A DNA stretch of 64,000 bases from Mycobacteroides sp. CBMA 271 (GCF_009729205.1 NZ_VTHB01000006.1:62001-126000); one strand, 5' to 3'; shown: positions 25,911 to 36,648, numbered from the stretch's first letter. The notes: generated by a model from the letters alone, not told the origin. Translations and numbers: made by a program.

Positions 25911-26678
25911 GTGGACGCCCCGACTCTCACGCTGCTTCTCGCCGCCGCCTCGGCTGCCGGCTGGGTCGACGCGGTGGTCGGTGGCGGCGGACTCATCCTC
26001 ATCCCGGTGCTGATGCTCGTCTTTCCCGGCATGGCACCCGCAACCGCGCTGGGTACCAACAAGCTCGCCGCGCTGTCGGGAACCGCGTCGGCCGCGATCC
26101 GGCTCTTCCCGCGGACACCACTGAGCTGGCGTGCACTGCTCGGGGCCTTCCTCGTCGCGGCGGCGTTCGCGAGCGCCGGTGCCTACACCGCTTCGCGGCT
26201 GCCGGTCTCCGTCTTCAAACCCGTGGTACTCGTCCTGCTGCTGGCGGTGGGCATTTTCGTCGCGACGCGGCCCCAGTTCGGAACCGCCACCGCGGACACC
26301 GCCCGGACCAAGGCGGCGACCCTGACCGCGCTGGGAGTAGCCGCCGTCCTCATCGCGTTTTACGACGGCATCATGGGCCCGGGCACCGGGACGTTCATGA
26401 TCATCACGCTGACCGCCGTTGCCTCCATGACGTTCCTGGAAAGCTCGGCCACCGCCAAGGTCCTCAACTCCGGCACCAACGTCGGGGCGCTCATCGTCTT
26501 CGCTTCACAGGGACATGTGTTGTGGCTGCTCGGTCTGGCGCTGGGCGTCGCGAACATCGTCGGTGCCCAGCTTGGCGCACACATGGCGCTCGGGCGGGGC
26601 GCCGGGTTTGTTCGGGTGGTGCTGTTGGTGGTCGTGGTGGTGATGGTCGGCAAGCTGGGCTACGACATGCTCGGCTGA
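25911..26678 (+). CDS. TSUP/TauE-SafE family transporter
   Basis: A 255-residue membrane protein of the TSUP (sulfite exporter TauE/SafE, YfcA) family. It has the N-terminal AAASAAGWVDAVVGGGGLILIPVLM and the internal repeat equivalent IAFYDGIMGPGTGTFMII, both diagnostic glycine-rich signatures, in about eight membrane segments. Members export or import organosulfur compounds, sulfite or sulfonates; the substrate is not predictable here. I choose the GTG at 25911; a TTG at 25884 would add nine residues. It converges on pcnA, with a terminator-like hairpin directly after its stop codon. Confidence 0.85.
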   Translation: MDAPTLTLLLAAASAAGWVDAVVGGGGLILIPVLMLVFPGMAPATALGTNKLAALSGTASAAIRLFPRTPLSWRALLGAFLVAAAFASAGAYTASRLPVSVFKPVVLVLLLAVGIFVATRPQFGTATADTARTKAATLTALGVAAVLIAFYDGIMGPGTGTFMIITLTAVASMTFLESSATAKVLNSGTNVGALIVFASQGHVLWLLGLALGVANIVGAQLGAHMALGRGAGFVRVVLLVVVVVMVGKLGYDMLG

Positions 26679-26710
26679 CTGCGTTTTGTGGTTTTGTGTG
26701 CAAAACGCAG
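26679..26710. terminator. Bidirectional hairpin terminator between TSUP gene and pcnA
   Basis: CTGCGTTTTG (26679-26688) and CAAAACGCAG (26701-26710) form a perfect 10-bp stem with a 12-base loop, beginning one base after the TSUP stop. The arms end in T-rich/A-rich runs, so it can serve both convergent genes. Confidence 0.75.
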
Positions 26711-26729
26711 CGTCAATACACCGAAATCG

Positions 26730-28172
26730 CTAGGCGCCGGGGCGCTGAGCCCACCACTCGCGCAGCGCCTCAATCGCCTCGTCGTGTTCGAGCGGGCCAC
26801 GCTCCAACCGGAGCTCCTTCAAGAACCGCCACGCCTCCCCGACAATCGGTCCGGCCGGCACTCCGAGCAGTTCCATGATCGCGTTGCCGTCCAGATCGGG
26901 CCGTACCCGGGCCAGATCTTCCTTGGCCGCCAGCTCGCCGATGCGCTCTTCGAGCCCGTCGTAGTTGGCCTGCAGCCGAGCCGCGCGCCGCTTGTTACGG
27001 GTCGTGCAGTCCGCGCGCACCAACTTGTTCAGACGCGGCAATAACGGCCCGGCATCGGTGACGTACCGCCGCACCGCCGAATCGGTCCACGCTCCGTCCC
27101 CGTATCCGTGGAATCGCAGATGCAAATACACCAACTGCGAGACGTCCTCGACCATCTGCTTGGAGTACTTGAGCGCCCGCATCCGCTTGCGCACCATCTT
27201 GGCGCCGACGACCTCGTGGTGGTGGAAACTCACACCGCCGGCGGGCTCGTGCCGACGCGTCGCGGGCTTTCCGATGTCGTGCAGCAGCGCCGCCCAGCGC
27301 AGCACCAGATCGGGGCCATCGTCTTCAAGATCTATCGCCTGCTCCAGCACCGTGAGCGAGTGCCGGTACACGTCCTTGTGCTGGTGATGCTCATCGATCG
27401 TCAACTGCATCTCGCCGACCTCGGGCAGCACCACCGCGCCCAGACCGCTGTCCACCAAGAGATCGATGCCGGTCACCGGATGCGCGCCCAGGATCAACTT
27501 ATCCAGCTCGGCCTGTACCCGTTCGGCGGTGATGCGGCCCAGCTGCTCGGCCATATCCGTCAGTGCCGTGCGTACCCGCGGCGCCACCGCGAACCCGAGT
27601 TGGGAGACGAAGCGGGCCGCCCGCAGCATGCGCAGCGGGTCGTCGCCGAAGGAGATCTCGGGAGCCGACGGGGTGTCCAGCACGGCGGCGCGCAGTGCCT
27701 CCAAGCCGTTCAGCGGATCGCAGAATTCTCCAGGCCCGTCCGGTCCGATCTTGACCGCCATCGCGTTGACGGTGAAGTCCCGGCGCACCAGATCGCCCTC
27801 GAGGGTGTCACCAAAGACCACATCCGGGTTTCGCGACTGCTGGTCGTAGCTGTCGCTGCGAAACGTGGTGATCTCCACCCGCTGTCCCTTGCGCGCCACC
27901 CCGATGGTGCCGAAGGCGATGCCGGTATCCCAGATGGCCTCGGCCCAGCCCGTCACCAGTTCCTGCACCTGCGCTGGGTGCGCGTCGGTGGTGAAATCCA
28001 GATCGGTGCCCAACTTGCCCAGCAGCGCGTCGCGGACGGTGCCGCCCACCAAGTAGAGGCTGAAACCCGCCGAATCGAAGAGGGCGCCCAACTCCGACAG
28101 CATCTTTTTATGCCGGTTCAGGGTCACCGCGGCGGTGGCCAACAGCTCGGCAGTCGGTATCGATTCGGGCAC
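26730..28172 (-). CDS. pcnA: CCA tRNA nucleotidyltransferase
   Basis: A 480-residue tRNA nucleotidyltransferase, the enzyme that adds or repairs the 3'-CCA of tRNAs, equal in length to Rv3907c. The class II nucleotidyltransferase head has [23 protein letters not shown] with the two catalytic Asp residues, and [11 protein letters not shown]. The RNA-binding region ([17 protein letters not shown]) follows, and an HD domain ([17 protein letters not shown]) lies around residues 290-350. It is divergent from mutT4 across 63 bases, as in M. tuberculosis. The historical symbol pcnA is kept, although poly(A) polymerase activity is not implied. Confidence 0.96.
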   Translation of the reverse strand: MPESIPTAELLATAAVTLNRHKKMLSELGALFDSAGFSLYLVGGTVRDALLGKLGTDLDFTTDAHPAQVQELVTGWAEAIWDTGIAFGTIGVARKGQRVEITTFRSDSYDQQSRNPDVVFGDTLEGDLVRRDFTVNAMAVKIGPDGPGEFCDPLNGLEALRAAVLDTPSAPEISFGDDPLRMLRAARFVSQLGFAVAPRVRTALTDMAEQLGRITAERVQAELDKLILGAHPVTGIDLLVDSGLGAVVLPEVGEMQLTIDEHHQHKDVYRHSLTVLEQAIDLEDDGPDLVLRWAALLHDIGKPATRRHEPAGGVSFHHHEVVGAKMVRKRMRALKYSKQMVEDVSQLVYLHLRFHGYGDGAWTDSAVRRYVTDAGPLLPRLNKLVRADCTTRNKRRAARLQANYDGLEERIGELAAKEDLARVRPDLDGNAIMELLGVPAGPIVGEAWRFLKELRLERGPLEHDEAIEALREWWAQRPGA

Positions 28173-28235
28173 GTCGGGACAGCCTACCGGCGCGTATCGC
28201 GAGGCCTCTCAGTAGCGGGAACTACTATCACATGG

Positions 28236-29108
28236 GTGTCTGACTCCTCCGGCGGTTCCCGCACGGGTGGATCGTCGGACGAGCCAGCCGATGAGCCGCT
28301 CGCGCGAAGAGAATCAAACACCGATGAGCCGCTTGCGCGAAGAGGTTCCGGCTCGGGCCCAGCACCCGGCGGAGGCTCGCGGCGCGGGCGGCGCAACCGC
28401 TCGCAGGGCAGAGCCCAGGGACGCAAGCAAGGCGCCGGCACTCCGGCAGCCTCCCCGGCCACCGGCGGTACCCACGGAACTACCCCAGCCATCGGCTCTC
28501 CCGGGAAGAGCCGCGGGCGCACCAAGGGCCGACCCTCCGGAAGCGCGTTGCGCACCGTCCGCGAAACTTCGGCCGGTGGCCTGGTCATCGCCGGGATCGA
28601 TGGCCCCAAGGATGGCCAGGTGGCGGCCCTCATTGGGCGCACCGACCGCCGCGGCAGGATGTTGTGGTCGCTGCCCAAGGGCCACATCGAACAGGGTGAA
28701 ACCGCCGAGCAGACGGCGATCCGCGAGGTGGCCGAGGAGACCGGAATCCGCGGCAGCGTGCTGGCCGCACTCGGCAGCATCGACTACTGGTTCGTCACCG
28801 AAGGCCGGCGCGTACACAAGACCGTTCACCACTATCTGATGCGCTCGCTGGGCGGCGAGCTGTCCGACGAGGACGTCGAAGTCACCGAGGTCGCCTGGGT
28901 TCCGCTCGAGGAGCTGCCCAGCCGCCTGGCGTACGCCGACGAACGCAAGCTGGCCAAGCTCGCCGGTGATCTCATCGACAAACTGCAATCCGGCGGACCT
29001 GAATCGTTGCCGCCGCTTCCCCCATCGGCGCCGAGGCGACGGCCTCAAACGCACTCCAGCACGCACAGGACACCGGGTCGGCGTACCGGCCGCGGACCAC
29101 AACAATGA
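28236..29108 (+). CDS. mutT4: Nudix hydrolase MutT4
   Basis: A 290-residue Nudix hydrolase matching Rv3908 (MutT4). The Nudix box [20 protein letters not shown] followed by TGI fits GX5EX7REUXEEXGU exactly. The C-terminal part ([28 protein letters not shown] shortened: [10 protein letters not shown]) also matches. The N-terminal 105 residues are disordered and basic ([18 protein letters not shown]) and contain two copies of DEPLARR in an 11-residue period. I choose the GTG at 28236 (MSDSSGG), like the M. tuberculosis MSDGE start; upstream the frame is only antisense to pcnA. The stop overlaps the next start by four bases (ATGA). Confidence 0.93.
   Translation: MSDSSGGSRTGGSSDEPADEPLARRESNTDEPLARRGSGSGPAPGGGSRRGRRNRSQGRAQGRKQGAGTPAASPATGGTHGTTPAIGSPGKSRGRTKGRPSGSALRTVRETSAGGLVIAGIDGPKDGQVAALIGRTDRRGRMLWSLPKGHIEQGETAEQTAIREVAEETGIRGSVLAALGSIDYWFVTEGRRVHKTVHHYLMRSLGGELSDEDVEVTEVAWVPLEELPSRLAYADERKLAKLAGDLIDKLQSGGPESLPPLPPSAPRRRPQTHSSTHRTPGRRTGRGPQQ
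28290..28343 (+). repeat. Tandem 21-nt word, 33-bp period, in mutT4 leader region
   Basis: Copies lie at 28290-28310 and 28323-28343, differing at one base, and begin GATGAGCCGCT. They encode DEPLARR twice with an 11-codon period. The second copy is identical to the inverted copy at 17137-17157. The period equals that of the repeat in the E2 linker at 6440-6497. Confidence 0.8.
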
Positions 29109-31399
29109 GTCGAGCCACGCAACGCAACGCAACGCGTGCGGCGGTCGTGCTCGCCGTCCTCGCGCTGATCCTGCTCGGCGCACCGTGGTCGGTGCCGCGC
29201 GCTCAGGCCTACCGCGACGGCCAGTTCCTCAAGGTCCTCATCGACGAGGTGAGCCCGCAGAGCGTCACCACCGCCGATTCGATGGTGACCGTGAAGGGCA
29301 CCGTGGTCAACGTCGGCGATCGGCCCGTCACCGATGTGGTGGTCCGGCTGGAACGCGCCGACGCCGTGACAACCAGTGCAGATCTGCGCGCGAATCTGCA
29401 CGGCCGCTACGACCAGTTCCAGCCCATCGGCGAATTCATCACCGTCGCAGAGACTCTCGAACAGGGGCAGCAGCGTCCCTTCACCCTTTCCTTTCCGCTG
29501 CACGGCGGTACCGCGCCCACCTTGAATATCGACAAACCCGGGGTGTATCCAGCCCTCGTGAATGTCAACGGCACCCCTGACCACGGCGGGGCTGCACGGC
29601 TCGACGACGCCCGCTTCCTACTGCCGGTGCTCGGTGTTCCACCATCGGTCGGCGGTGCCGCCGGACCCGAGGTCGCCCCCGACACCTCCCGCCCTCTAGG
29701 TCTCACGTTGTTGTGGCCGCTGGCCGACCGTCCCCGGCTCGTGCCCGGCCAGCCCGGCGGCCCCACACCGGTGCGGCTGCTCGACGATCAACTTGAGCAA
29801 TCGCTTTCTCCCGGTGGCCGGTTGGATGCGCTGCTGGGCGCGCTGGAGTTCGCAACCGACGTGGCCGTCGACCCCACGGGGGATCTGGGCCGCACGGTCT
29901 GCCTGGCGATCGATCCCGATCTACTGGTGACCGTCAACGAAATGACGCTCGGCTACCAGGTTCTCGACAACTCGGCCGATCCTGCCGGTCCCACGCGTCC
30001 CGGCACCGGACAAGGCCTCGCCGTCGGGTGGTTGGACCGACTGCGCGCGTTGGCCAAACACACCTGTGTCACGCCGCTGCCCTACGCGCAGGCCGGCCTC
30101 GATGCGGTCGCACAGATGCACGACGAGGGACTCGCCCACCAAGCCACCACCGGGACTGCGGACGTACTCGACCAGATCCTGGGAATCGCGAGCCTGCGCG
30201 GCGCCACGATCCTTGGTGACGACCAACTTTCGAAAACCAGTATCGACCTGCTCACCGCGCAGGGGCCAACCGTCGCGGTGTCGCCCCTGCCCTCAGACCA
30301 GGAGGCACCTCCCGACTTCGCCCCGCGCCGGATATCCGACACCGTCGTCGCGGCACCGTTTGACCCGTCGATGGGCGCCGCCCTCAGCGCGACCGGCCGC
30401 ACGCCGACCACCCCCGAGTACGTGCACCCATCGCTACGCTTTGCACTGCAACATGATTCGCGCGTCGCGCGGATGCAGGATGCCATCGGGGCGATGGCGT
30501 GGCAGGCACTGACTCCCCGACAGACCCCACGACAGGCGATTCTGCTGCCGTCGGCCAGCTGGGACCTGTCCGAAGCCGAGGCCCGCGCGATCCTGTCCAC
30601 CACGTCCACCCTCCTGCACTCCGGACTCGCGATAGCGCGCCCGCTGCCGACGGTCATCGGCGAGGCCCGCGCGGGCGCCCAGCCCAATCCGATCGACACG
30701 ACGTTCGGGGTGGATTCACCCGGCACTGTGGACGATTGGGTATCGCAGGAGCTGGGCGACGAGGTGCGCCGGCTCTGGGGACTCACCGCCGCGCTGAGCG
30801 TGGACGCGCGCACGGGGCTCACCGGAACCCAGTACACCGATCCGCTGCGCCAGGACGCCTTGCGTGCCGTCAGCCAGAGCGTGCCCCCAGATGCGCGTGA
30901 CGACACCGCCCGGGAACGCCTCGTCGCCATCCGCCGCACAGTCGGAGATCTGTTCAATGCCGTCACCGTTGTCAACCCGGGTGGCTCCTACACCCTGGCC
31001 ACCGAGCACAGCCCGCTACCGTTGGTCCTGCGTAACGAACTCCCGGTGCCGATCAGAGTTGCCCTACGCGTCGACACACCCGCCGGCATGAGCGCCACAG
31101 ATGTTGGTGTGCAAGAGGTTCCGCCGGGTTATCTGCCGGTGAAGGTGCCGGTGGAGGTCAACGTGTCCCAGCGCATGGCCGTCGACGTAACGCTGCATAC
31201 CCCCGACGGCCTGCCACTGGGCGACCCGGTGCGCCTCTCGGTGCACTCCAATGCCTACGGCAAGCTGCTGTTCTTCATCACCATCAGCGCCGCCACCGTG
31301 CTTTTCGCATTGACGGGCCGTCGTCTGTGGCATCGGTTCCGCGGCCAGCCCGACCGCGCAGACCTCGACCGGGCTGACGAAGCCCAGTGGCAGCCATGA
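29105..31399 (+). CDS. DUF6049 secreted/anchored protein (Rv3909-like)
   Basis: A 764-residue envelope protein homologous to Rv3909. It has an N-terminal signal peptide (about residues 1-34, [24 protein letters not shown] split at the core), a large extracytoplasmic region of beta-rich domains ([24 protein letters not shown] is typical of CARDB-like sandwiches) and one C-terminal membrane helix ([17 protein letters not shown]) before a short basic tail. It is essential in M. tuberculosis screens, as I recall, but its biochemical role is unknown. It overlaps mutT4 and the MurJ gene by four bases each (ATGA), forming one transcription unit with the lipid II flippase. Confidence 0.88.
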   Translation: MSRATQRNATRAAVVLAVLALILLGAPWSVPRAQAYRDGQFLKVLIDEVSPQSVTTADSMVTVKGTVVNVGDRPVTDVVVRLERADAVTTSADLRANLHGRYDQFQPIGEFITVAETLEQGQQRPFTLSFPLHGGTAPTLNIDKPGVYPALVNVNGTPDHGGAARLDDARFLLPVLGVPPSVGGAAGPEVAPDTSRPLGLTLLWPLADRPRLVPGQPGGPTPVRLLDDQLEQSLSPGGRLDALLGALEFATDVAVDPTGDLGRTVCLAIDPDLLVTVNEMTLGYQVLDNSADPAGPTRPGTGQGLAVGWLDRLRALAKHTCVTPLPYAQAGLDAVAQMHDEGLAHQATTGTADVLDQILGIASLRGATILGDDQLSKTSIDLLTAQGPTVAVSPLPSDQEAPPDFAPRRISDTVVAAPFDPSMGAALSATGRTPTTPEYVHPSLRFALQHDSRVARMQDAIGAMAWQALTPRQTPRQAILLPSASWDLSEAEARAILSTTSTLLHSGLAIARPLPTVIGEARAGAQPNPIDTTFGVDSPGTVDDWVSQELGDEVRRLWGLTAALSVDARTGLTGTQYTDPLRQDALRAVSQSVPPDARDDTARERLVAIRRTVGDLFNAVTVVNPGGSYTLATEHSPLPLVLRNELPVPIRVALRVDTPAGMSATDVGVQEVPPGYLPVKVPVEVNVSQRMAVDVTLHTPDGLPLGDPVRLSVHSNAYGKLLFFITISAATVLFALTGRRLWHRFRGQPDRADLDRADEAQWQP

Positions 31400-34300
31400 G
31401 AGAGCCGCTCGACCCCCTTCCCGATCCGGAATTCGACGACACCATCGAGGAACTGTCCGACGCGGCCGTCGTCGCGCATTCCGGATCGATGGCAGTGGCC
31501 ACACTGGTCAGCCGGGTCACCGGCTTCATCAAGCTGCTGCTCATCACTGCCGCACTCGGTGCGGCATCGGCCAGCGCGTTCTCGACCGCCAATCAGCTAC
31601 CCAATATCATTGCCGCGCTTGTACTTGAGGCCACCTTCACCGCAATCTTCATCCCGGTTCTCACCCGCGCCGAGCGCGAGGATCCCGATGGCGGCCAGGC
31701 CTTTGTCCGCAAGCTGCTCACCATTGCCACAACGCTGTTGCTCGCGACGACGGTGCTGGCGGTACTGGCCGCGCCGTTGCTTACCTCACTCATGCTTGGC
31801 GGCGATCCGAAGGTCAGCACGCCACTGACCACCGCGTTGGCGTACCTGCTGCTACCACAGATCTTCTTCTATGGACTGTCCTCGGTGTTCATGGCGATCC
31901 TCAACACCCGCAACGTCTTCGGGCCGCCCGCGTGGGCGCCGGTGTGGAACAACGTCGTCGCGATAGTCACCCTCGTTCTGTACTGGCTGATGCCCGGTGA
32001 GCTCACCCTCAATCCGATGCGGATGAGCGATCCGAAGCTGCTCGTACTCGGTATCGGAACAACGCTCGGTGTGGTGACCCAGGTCATCGTGCTGGTACCC
32101 GCGCTACGGCGGCAGGGCATCCCGCTGCGTCCGCTGTGGGGAATCGACGACCGTCTCAAGCAGTTCGCAGGGATGGCCGCGGCCATGGTGGCCTACGTGG
32201 CGATAAGCGATCTCGGTTTCGTCATCACCAACCGGATCGCCGCCGGCGCAGCCGATTCCGGGCCCATCATCTATAACCAGACCTGGATGATCCTGCAGCT
32301 TCCCTACGGCGTGGTCGGCATAACCATTCTCACCGCGATCATGCCGAGGTTGAGTCGCAACGCCGCCGCCGAGGACACCGGGGCCGTGCTGGCAGACATG
32401 TCTCTGGCCACCCGGCTGACGATGATCGTGCTGATTCCGGTGGTGGCGGTGATGACCGTCGGCGGACCAGCCATGGGGCCCGCGCTGTTCGCCTACGGAA
32501 ACTTCAGTCTCGCGTCGGCCCATTACTTGGGGCTGTCCATTGCCCTTTCGGCATTCACGCTCATCCCGTACGCCCTCGTGCTGCTCCAGCTTCGGGTGTT
32601 CTACGCCCGGCACGAAGCGTGGACACCGACGCTGGTCATCATCGCGATCACCACGGTGAAGATCGTTGGCTCGGTGATCGCCCCGCATCTCACCGACGAT
32701 CCGCGCCTCGTCGCCGGCTATCTCGGCGCCGCGAACGGTATCGGCTGGGTCGTGGGTGCCCTCTGCGGGTACCTGCTGTTGCGGCGAAGCATTGGCCGCG
32801 CTGCCGGACCCCTGATCGCGCCGGCTGTGGTCCGGACCGTGCTGGTGACCCTCGCCGCCTCGGCGACCGCGGCGGCCGTCGGTCTGGGCATCGACCGCGG
32901 CTTTGGACTGGATCTGCTCACCCTTCGCGGCGGCGGACTGGGGTCCATCCTGCGGCTGGCCATCATCGGCATCGTCATGCTCTGCGTGACGTGTGCACTG
33001 ATGGTGGCGGTCAAGCTGCCGGAGGCGCTCAGCGTGGTCGCGATCTTGCAGCGTCGCCTCGGCGGTCGGTCGGGAGCGAGCTTCCAAGATCACGCTTCGG
33101 TCATGGGCAACTCCCCCGGGCCGTCCCTGCCGTACCCTGATTCGGGTGATCGAGTCGGCGGCAGCGCCGACGGCCGGATGACAACCGCAAACAAGCCACC
33201 GCACGGGGGCGACGGTGACACCAGAAAGGACAGCGCCGTGACCGACACTCCCGGGTCATCGACTCGCGCTGCTTCTGCTGCGCCTCATTCCGCTGGGTCC
33301 CCTTCCGGGGACACGGGCCCCACACCTGCGATGCCGGGTGCCCGCATCGCGGATGGGCGCTACCGCCTGCTGACATCTCACGGCGGCCCGGACGGGCTGC
33401 AGTTCTGGCAGGCCACCGACACCGAGCTGAATCGACCGGTGGCCCTGACCATCATCGATGGTGCCGCGTTCACCCCCGATCAGGTGCAGGACATCCTGTC
33501 GAACACCCTGCGGCTCAGTAAGATCGAATCGGCTGGCCTGGCCCGGGTGCTCGACGCCGTGCGTGAAGGATCCGGCGGCATCGTCGTGGCGCAGTGGGTC
33601 CGCGGCGGTTCGCTGCGCGAGGTCGCGGACACCGAGCCCTCTGCCGTCGGTGCCAGCCGCGCGGTGCGGTCCCTTGCCGACGCGGCCGACGCGGCCTTCG
33701 ACGCCGGGTCGGCACTGAGCATCGACCATCCCGACCGCGTACGCATCAGCATCGACGGCGACGCCGTGTTGGCGTTCCCCGCCACTATGACCTCGGCCAG
33801 TGCGGATGAGGACGTCCAGGGCCTGGGCGCCGCGTTGTACGCGCTGACCACCCGCCGCTGGCCGCTGGCCGAGACCGGCCGGCCCAGTGGTCTGCCCACC
33901 GCCAGCCGGGCTCCCGACGGCCGCGTCATCGCGGCACAAGTCGTCGTACCCACCATCCCTACCGAGATTTCCGACGTGGCCTCGCGCGCACTAAGCGATG
34001 ACCCGGGCTCTGCCGCCGATCTGCTCGACGGACTGGAATCTGCCATCGCGAGCGTCGATCACACCACCATGCTCGAACCCGCTGCGACAGCATCCACTCA
34101 GGCGCTGAACGTCGGCCGCCCCCGCACATTCGAGGAGTCCGCGGCGGCGGAGAACGACGAGGACCCTGAGGACCTCGACGACGATCCTGAGGAACAGGCC
34201 CGGCACCGCAAGGTCTTCCTGATCGGTCTCGGCGTGGTCGGGATTCTGGTTATCGCGCTGTGCATCGCGCTGGGTGTGTGGGTGACCCGGATCTTCGGCG

Positions 34301-34827
34301 ACGTCGGACCCCTGGACAAAATCAACATCGGCATCGGGTTACCCACCCAGTCCTCGGGCAGCTCGTCGGATTCAGGGAACACGGTCAAGGTCGTAAAGGC
34401 GACCGTGTTCTCGCCGAAGGAAGCCGCCGACCGTCCCGACGATGCGGGGTTGGCCGTTGACGGAAATCCGTCCACCTCCTGGGGCACCGACGTCTACTTC
34501 GACGCCGACCCATTCCCGGCGTTCAAGCCCGGCGTCGGCTTGATCCTGGATCTGCAATCGCCCACGGCTCTGAAGAGCGTCACAATCGAATCCCAAAGCG
34601 TCGGAACACAGGTGGAGATCCGTTCGTCGAGTTCCTCGCTGCCGGGCTCGCTGAACGACACCACCGAGATAGCTAGCACCACAACGCTGAAGCCTGGCAA
34701 AACCACAATTCCCATCACGGACAGCTCGAAGGTGTCTCATGTGCTGGTATGGATCAGCAAGTTGGGCACCACGAATGGCAAGTTCAGCGCGGAGTTCAAC
34801 GAGATCACCCTGTCCGCGGCCTCCTAG
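31396..34827 (+). CDS. murJ: Lipid II flippase MviN/MurJ fused to pseudokinase
   Basis: A 1143-residue fusion typical of mycobacteria (Rv3910). Residues of about 30-540 are the MurJ/MviN flippase with 14 membrane helices (ATLVSRVTGFIKLLLITAALG, QLPNIIAALVLEATFTAIF). It moves lipid II across the cytoplasmic membrane for peptidoglycan synthesis. A linker of about 70 residues leads to an intracellular pseudokinase domain (residues ~650-890: RYRLLTSHGGPDGLQFWQATD, no catalytic HRD/DFG). A single membrane helix (VFLIGLGVVGILVIALCIAL) and an extracytoplasmic galactose-binding-like domain (GLAVDGNPSTSWGTD) follow. In M. tuberculosis the pseudokinase is phosphorylated by PknB and bound by FhaA. The start is the ATG overlapping the upstream stop. 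Confidence 0.95.
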   Translation: MREPLDPLPDPEFDDTIEELSDAAVVAHSGSMAVATLVSRVTGFIKLLLITAALGAASASAFSTANQLPNIIAALVLEATFTAIFIPVLTRAEREDPDGGQAFVRKLLTIATTLLLATTVLAVLAAPLLTSLMLGGDPKVSTPLTTALAYLLLPQIFFYGLSSVFMAILNTRNVFGPPAWAPVWNNVVAIVTLVLYWLMPGELTLNPMRMSDPKLLVLGIGTTLGVVTQVIVLVPALRRQGIPLRPLWGIDDRLKQFAGMAAAMVAYVAISDLGFVITNRIAAGAADSGPIIYNQTWMILQLPYGVVGITILTAIMPRLSRNAAAEDTGAVLADMSLATRLTMIVLIPVVAVMTVGGPAMGPALFAYGNFSLASAHYLGLSIALSAFTLIPYALVLLQLRVFYARHEAWTPTLVIIAITTVKIVGSVIAPHLTDDPRLVAGYLGAANGIGWVVGALCGYLLLRRSIGRAAGPLIAPAVVRTVLVTLAASATAAAVGLGIDRGFGLDLLTLRGGGLGSILRLAIIGIVMLCVTCALMVAVKLPEALSVVAILQRRLGGRSGASFQDHASVMGNSPGPSLPYPDSGDRVGGSADGRMTTANKPPHGGDGDTRKDSAVTDTPGSSTRAASAAPHSAGSPSGDTGPTPAMPGARIADGRYRLLTSHGGPDGLQFWQATDTELNRPVALTIIDGAAFTPDQVQDILSNTLRLSKIESAGLARVLDAVREGSGGIVVAQWVRGGSLREVADTEPSAVGASRAVRSLADAADAAFDAGSALSIDHPDRVRISIDGDAVLAFPATMTSASADEDVQGLGAALYALTTRRWPLAETGRPSGLPTASRAPDGRVIAAQVVVPTIPTEISDVASRALSDDPGSAADLLDGLESAIASVDHTTMLEPAATASTQALNVGRPRTFEESAAAENDEDPEDLDDDPEEQARHRKVFLIGLGVVGILVIALCIALGVWVTRIFGDVGPLDKINIGIGLPTQSSGSSSDSGNTVKVVKATVFSPKEAADRPDDAGLAVDGNPSTSWGTDVYFDADPFPAFKPGVGLILDLQSPTALKSVTIESQSVGTQVEIRSSSSSLPGSLNDTTEIASTTTLKPGKTTIPITDSSKVSHVLVWISKLGTTNGKFSAEFNEITLSAAS

Positions 34828-35072
34828 CAGGACGATCGTCTGACAGTCGAGCGATTACCGAAAGCTTTTCGGTGCCGTCCCGGGCCAATATGGCCTCATA
34901 TTTTTCGGGGTAGTTGAAACCCGATAGCAACCTTGAATTAAGCCGTTGACTTGCCGCTGATGGCTGTCAGTTACGTAAATCGCCGTTACTGATTGTTGAA
35001 ATTTGTATAACAGTTTGCTGTGGAGCGATCCCGCGGTCGACGCCACACCGGTTTTTTGATTACTGTGCGCGT
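34828..35072. other. Intergenic region upstream of sigM
   Basis: A 245-base gap that is notably AT-richer than its surroundings (for example around 34895-35010). It probably holds the sigM promoter. I see no convincing gene, and no clear SigM-type -35/-10 pair can be asserted by eye. Confidence 0.4.
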
Positions 35073-35663
35073 GTGGGCATGGTTCAGGGGGTTCTCACCG
35101 CTCCTCAACACTCGGACGCCGAGTTGTTGGCTGCCCACGTCGCGGGTGACCCTTCGGCTTTCGAGCAGCTGTTCCGTCGTCACCACCGCCGCCTCTTCCG
35201 ACTCGCCCGAGCCACCAGCCGCACCCCCGAGGATGCCGCTGACGCGCTCCAGGAGGCGATGCTGTCCGCGCACCGCGGGGCCGCCAACTTCCGCAATGAC
35301 GCCGCAGTCACCAGCTGGCTGTACCGCATCGTGGTGAACGCCTGTCTGGACCGCCTGCGTCGGACCAAGACCCACGCCCCGATCGAACTCGAGGAAGACG
35401 TCTACACCCTCGAGGACCCGTCGACCAACATCGATACCTCGATCGTCATCCAGAAGGCGCTGCTCCGCCTTCCCCCCGAGCAGCGCGCCGCCGTGATTGC
35501 GGTCGACATGCAAGGATACTCGGTCGCCGATGCCGCTGAGCTGCTCGGTGTGCCCGAGGGCACGGTGAAAAGTCGCTGTGCGCGCGCCCGTGCACGTCTG
35601 GCCGTCGCGCTGCACTACCTCGACAAGGCCGGCTCGGTCGAACCGGAATCCATCGACTTCTAG
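35073..35663 (+). CDS. sigM: ECF sigma factor SigM
   Basis: A 196-residue extracytoplasmic-function sigma factor matching Rv3911. Region 2 is SDAELLAAHVAGDPSAFEQLFRRHH through AVTSWLYRIVVNACLDRLRR (given here by its ends), and region 4 is LPPEQRAAVIAVDMQGYSVADAA followed by GVPEGTVKSRCARARARL. It directs RNA polymerase to late-phase and ESX-related promoters in M. tuberculosis. The start is uncertain: GTG at 35073 or ATG at 35079, neither with a clear ribosome site, so a leaderless transcript is possible. The anti-sigma gene follows after 85 bases. Confidence 0.94.
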   Translation: MGMVQGVLTAPQHSDAELLAAHVAGDPSAFEQLFRRHHRRLFRLARATSRTPEDAADALQEAMLSAHRGAANFRNDAAVTSWLYRIVVNACLDRLRRTKTHAPIELEEDVYTLEDPSTNIDTSIVIQKALLRLPPEQRAAVIAVDMQGYSVADAAELLGVPEGTVKSRCARARARLAVALHYLDKAGSVEPESIDF

Positions 35664-35748
35664 CCGTGTGCCGCCGTGTCACGATCCGCCTACGAATTGG
35701 GCAGCGAACGTGGCGGACGATAGCTGGATATGGGAACAATGAACTCAA

Positions 35749-36648
35749 ATGGTCAGCAACCAGCCGGGCAGTCCCGATGGCGAAGGTAACCTCGACAAGG
35801 TGAACGTCGCCGAGGTGCCGTTGTCACTTGAGGTCTTGGCCGACCTGCATGCCGGCGTCTACGACGCCGGTGACGCCGACGTGCTTAGGCAACGCGCGGA
35901 GCAAGATCCGGATGCGCGTCAGGCATTGGCCGCGCTCGACCACGTACGCGCCGACCTGGCGGCGTGGATCGACAGCCCGGCACCCGATGTGCCCGAGTCC
36001 ATGGTGCACGACATCGTTGCCGCATTGCATGCCGAGTCGGCCAAGTCCACCTTGCCTGTGGTAGCTGCGAACTCCGCTCGCCCCGCCGACCCCAGCCTCA
36101 ACCTCGTCACCGGGCCGGTTCCACTGGATCATCGTCGCCGCCCGGCGGCAAAGCGACGCTGGATCGCCTACTCCGGCGCGGGACTGGCCGCGGCCGCCTG
36201 CGCTGCCGTCGCCGTCACTCTGGTCGCCCACAACGGACAACGCGCCTCCGAAACCACGACCGCAGTCGCGGGCCCTTCGCTGTCTCAGCAGATCGCCCCC
36301 AAGACGGGCGCACCCGTTGCGCCCGCGTTACCCGCCCAGAGCGCACTGGGTCAGTCCGCTTTCCCCATCCCCGGGAACGAGATTTCCGCCCTCGTCGGCC
36401 GCACCCCCACGTTCGGCGAACTCGAGGATCCCGCGCGGCGCGCGTCCTGCCTCGCCGGGCTCGGCTTCCAAGCATCTACTCCGGTACTCGGCGCGCAGAC
36501 CCTCGACGTCGACGGCCCGGCAGTACTCATGGTGCTCCCCGCCGAACGGCCGGGTGAACTGTTGGCCGTGGCCGTGCGACCGGGATGCAGCCAGGCAGAC
36601 CCCCAGCGGGTGGCCCAGACCAGAATCGGCGCGACACCCGGCCGTTAG
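35749..36648 (+). CDS. rsmA: Anti-sigma-M factor
   Basis: A 299-residue membrane anti-sigma factor corresponding to Rv3912. The N-terminal cytoplasmic domain is acidic (EVPLSLEVLADLHAGVYDAGD, EQDPDARQALAALDHVRADL) and would bind SigM. A single membrane helix lies around residues 142-164 (WIAYSGAGLAAAACAAVAVTLV shortened to its ends WIAYSG and AVAVTLV), followed by an external Pro/Ala-rich domain with two cysteines. The adjacent sigM is its expected partner, allowing signal-dependent release of SigM. The name rsmA here means regulator of SigM, not the rRNA methylase. Confidence 0.85.
   Translation: MVSNQPGSPDGEGNLDKVNVAEVPLSLEVLADLHAGVYDAGDADVLRQRAEQDPDARQALAALDHVRADLAAWIDSPAPDVPESMVHDIVAALHAESAKSTLPVVAANSARPADPSLNLVTGPVPLDHRRRPAAKRRWIAYSGAGLAAAACAAVAVTLVAHNGQRASETTTAVAGPSLSQQIAPKTGAPVAPALPAQSALGQSAFPIPGNEISALVGRTPTFGELEDPARRASCLAGLGFQASTPVLGAQTLDVDGPAVLMVLPAERPGELLAVAVRPGCSQADPQRVAQTRIGATPGR

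Noticed and set aside
27108..28235. Upstream extension of the mutT4 frame
   Set aside because: Antisense to pcnA; the MutT4 family begins at the GTG at 28236.
32104..33204. 366-codon minus-strand frame
   Set aside because: Low-complexity shadow antisense to murJ.
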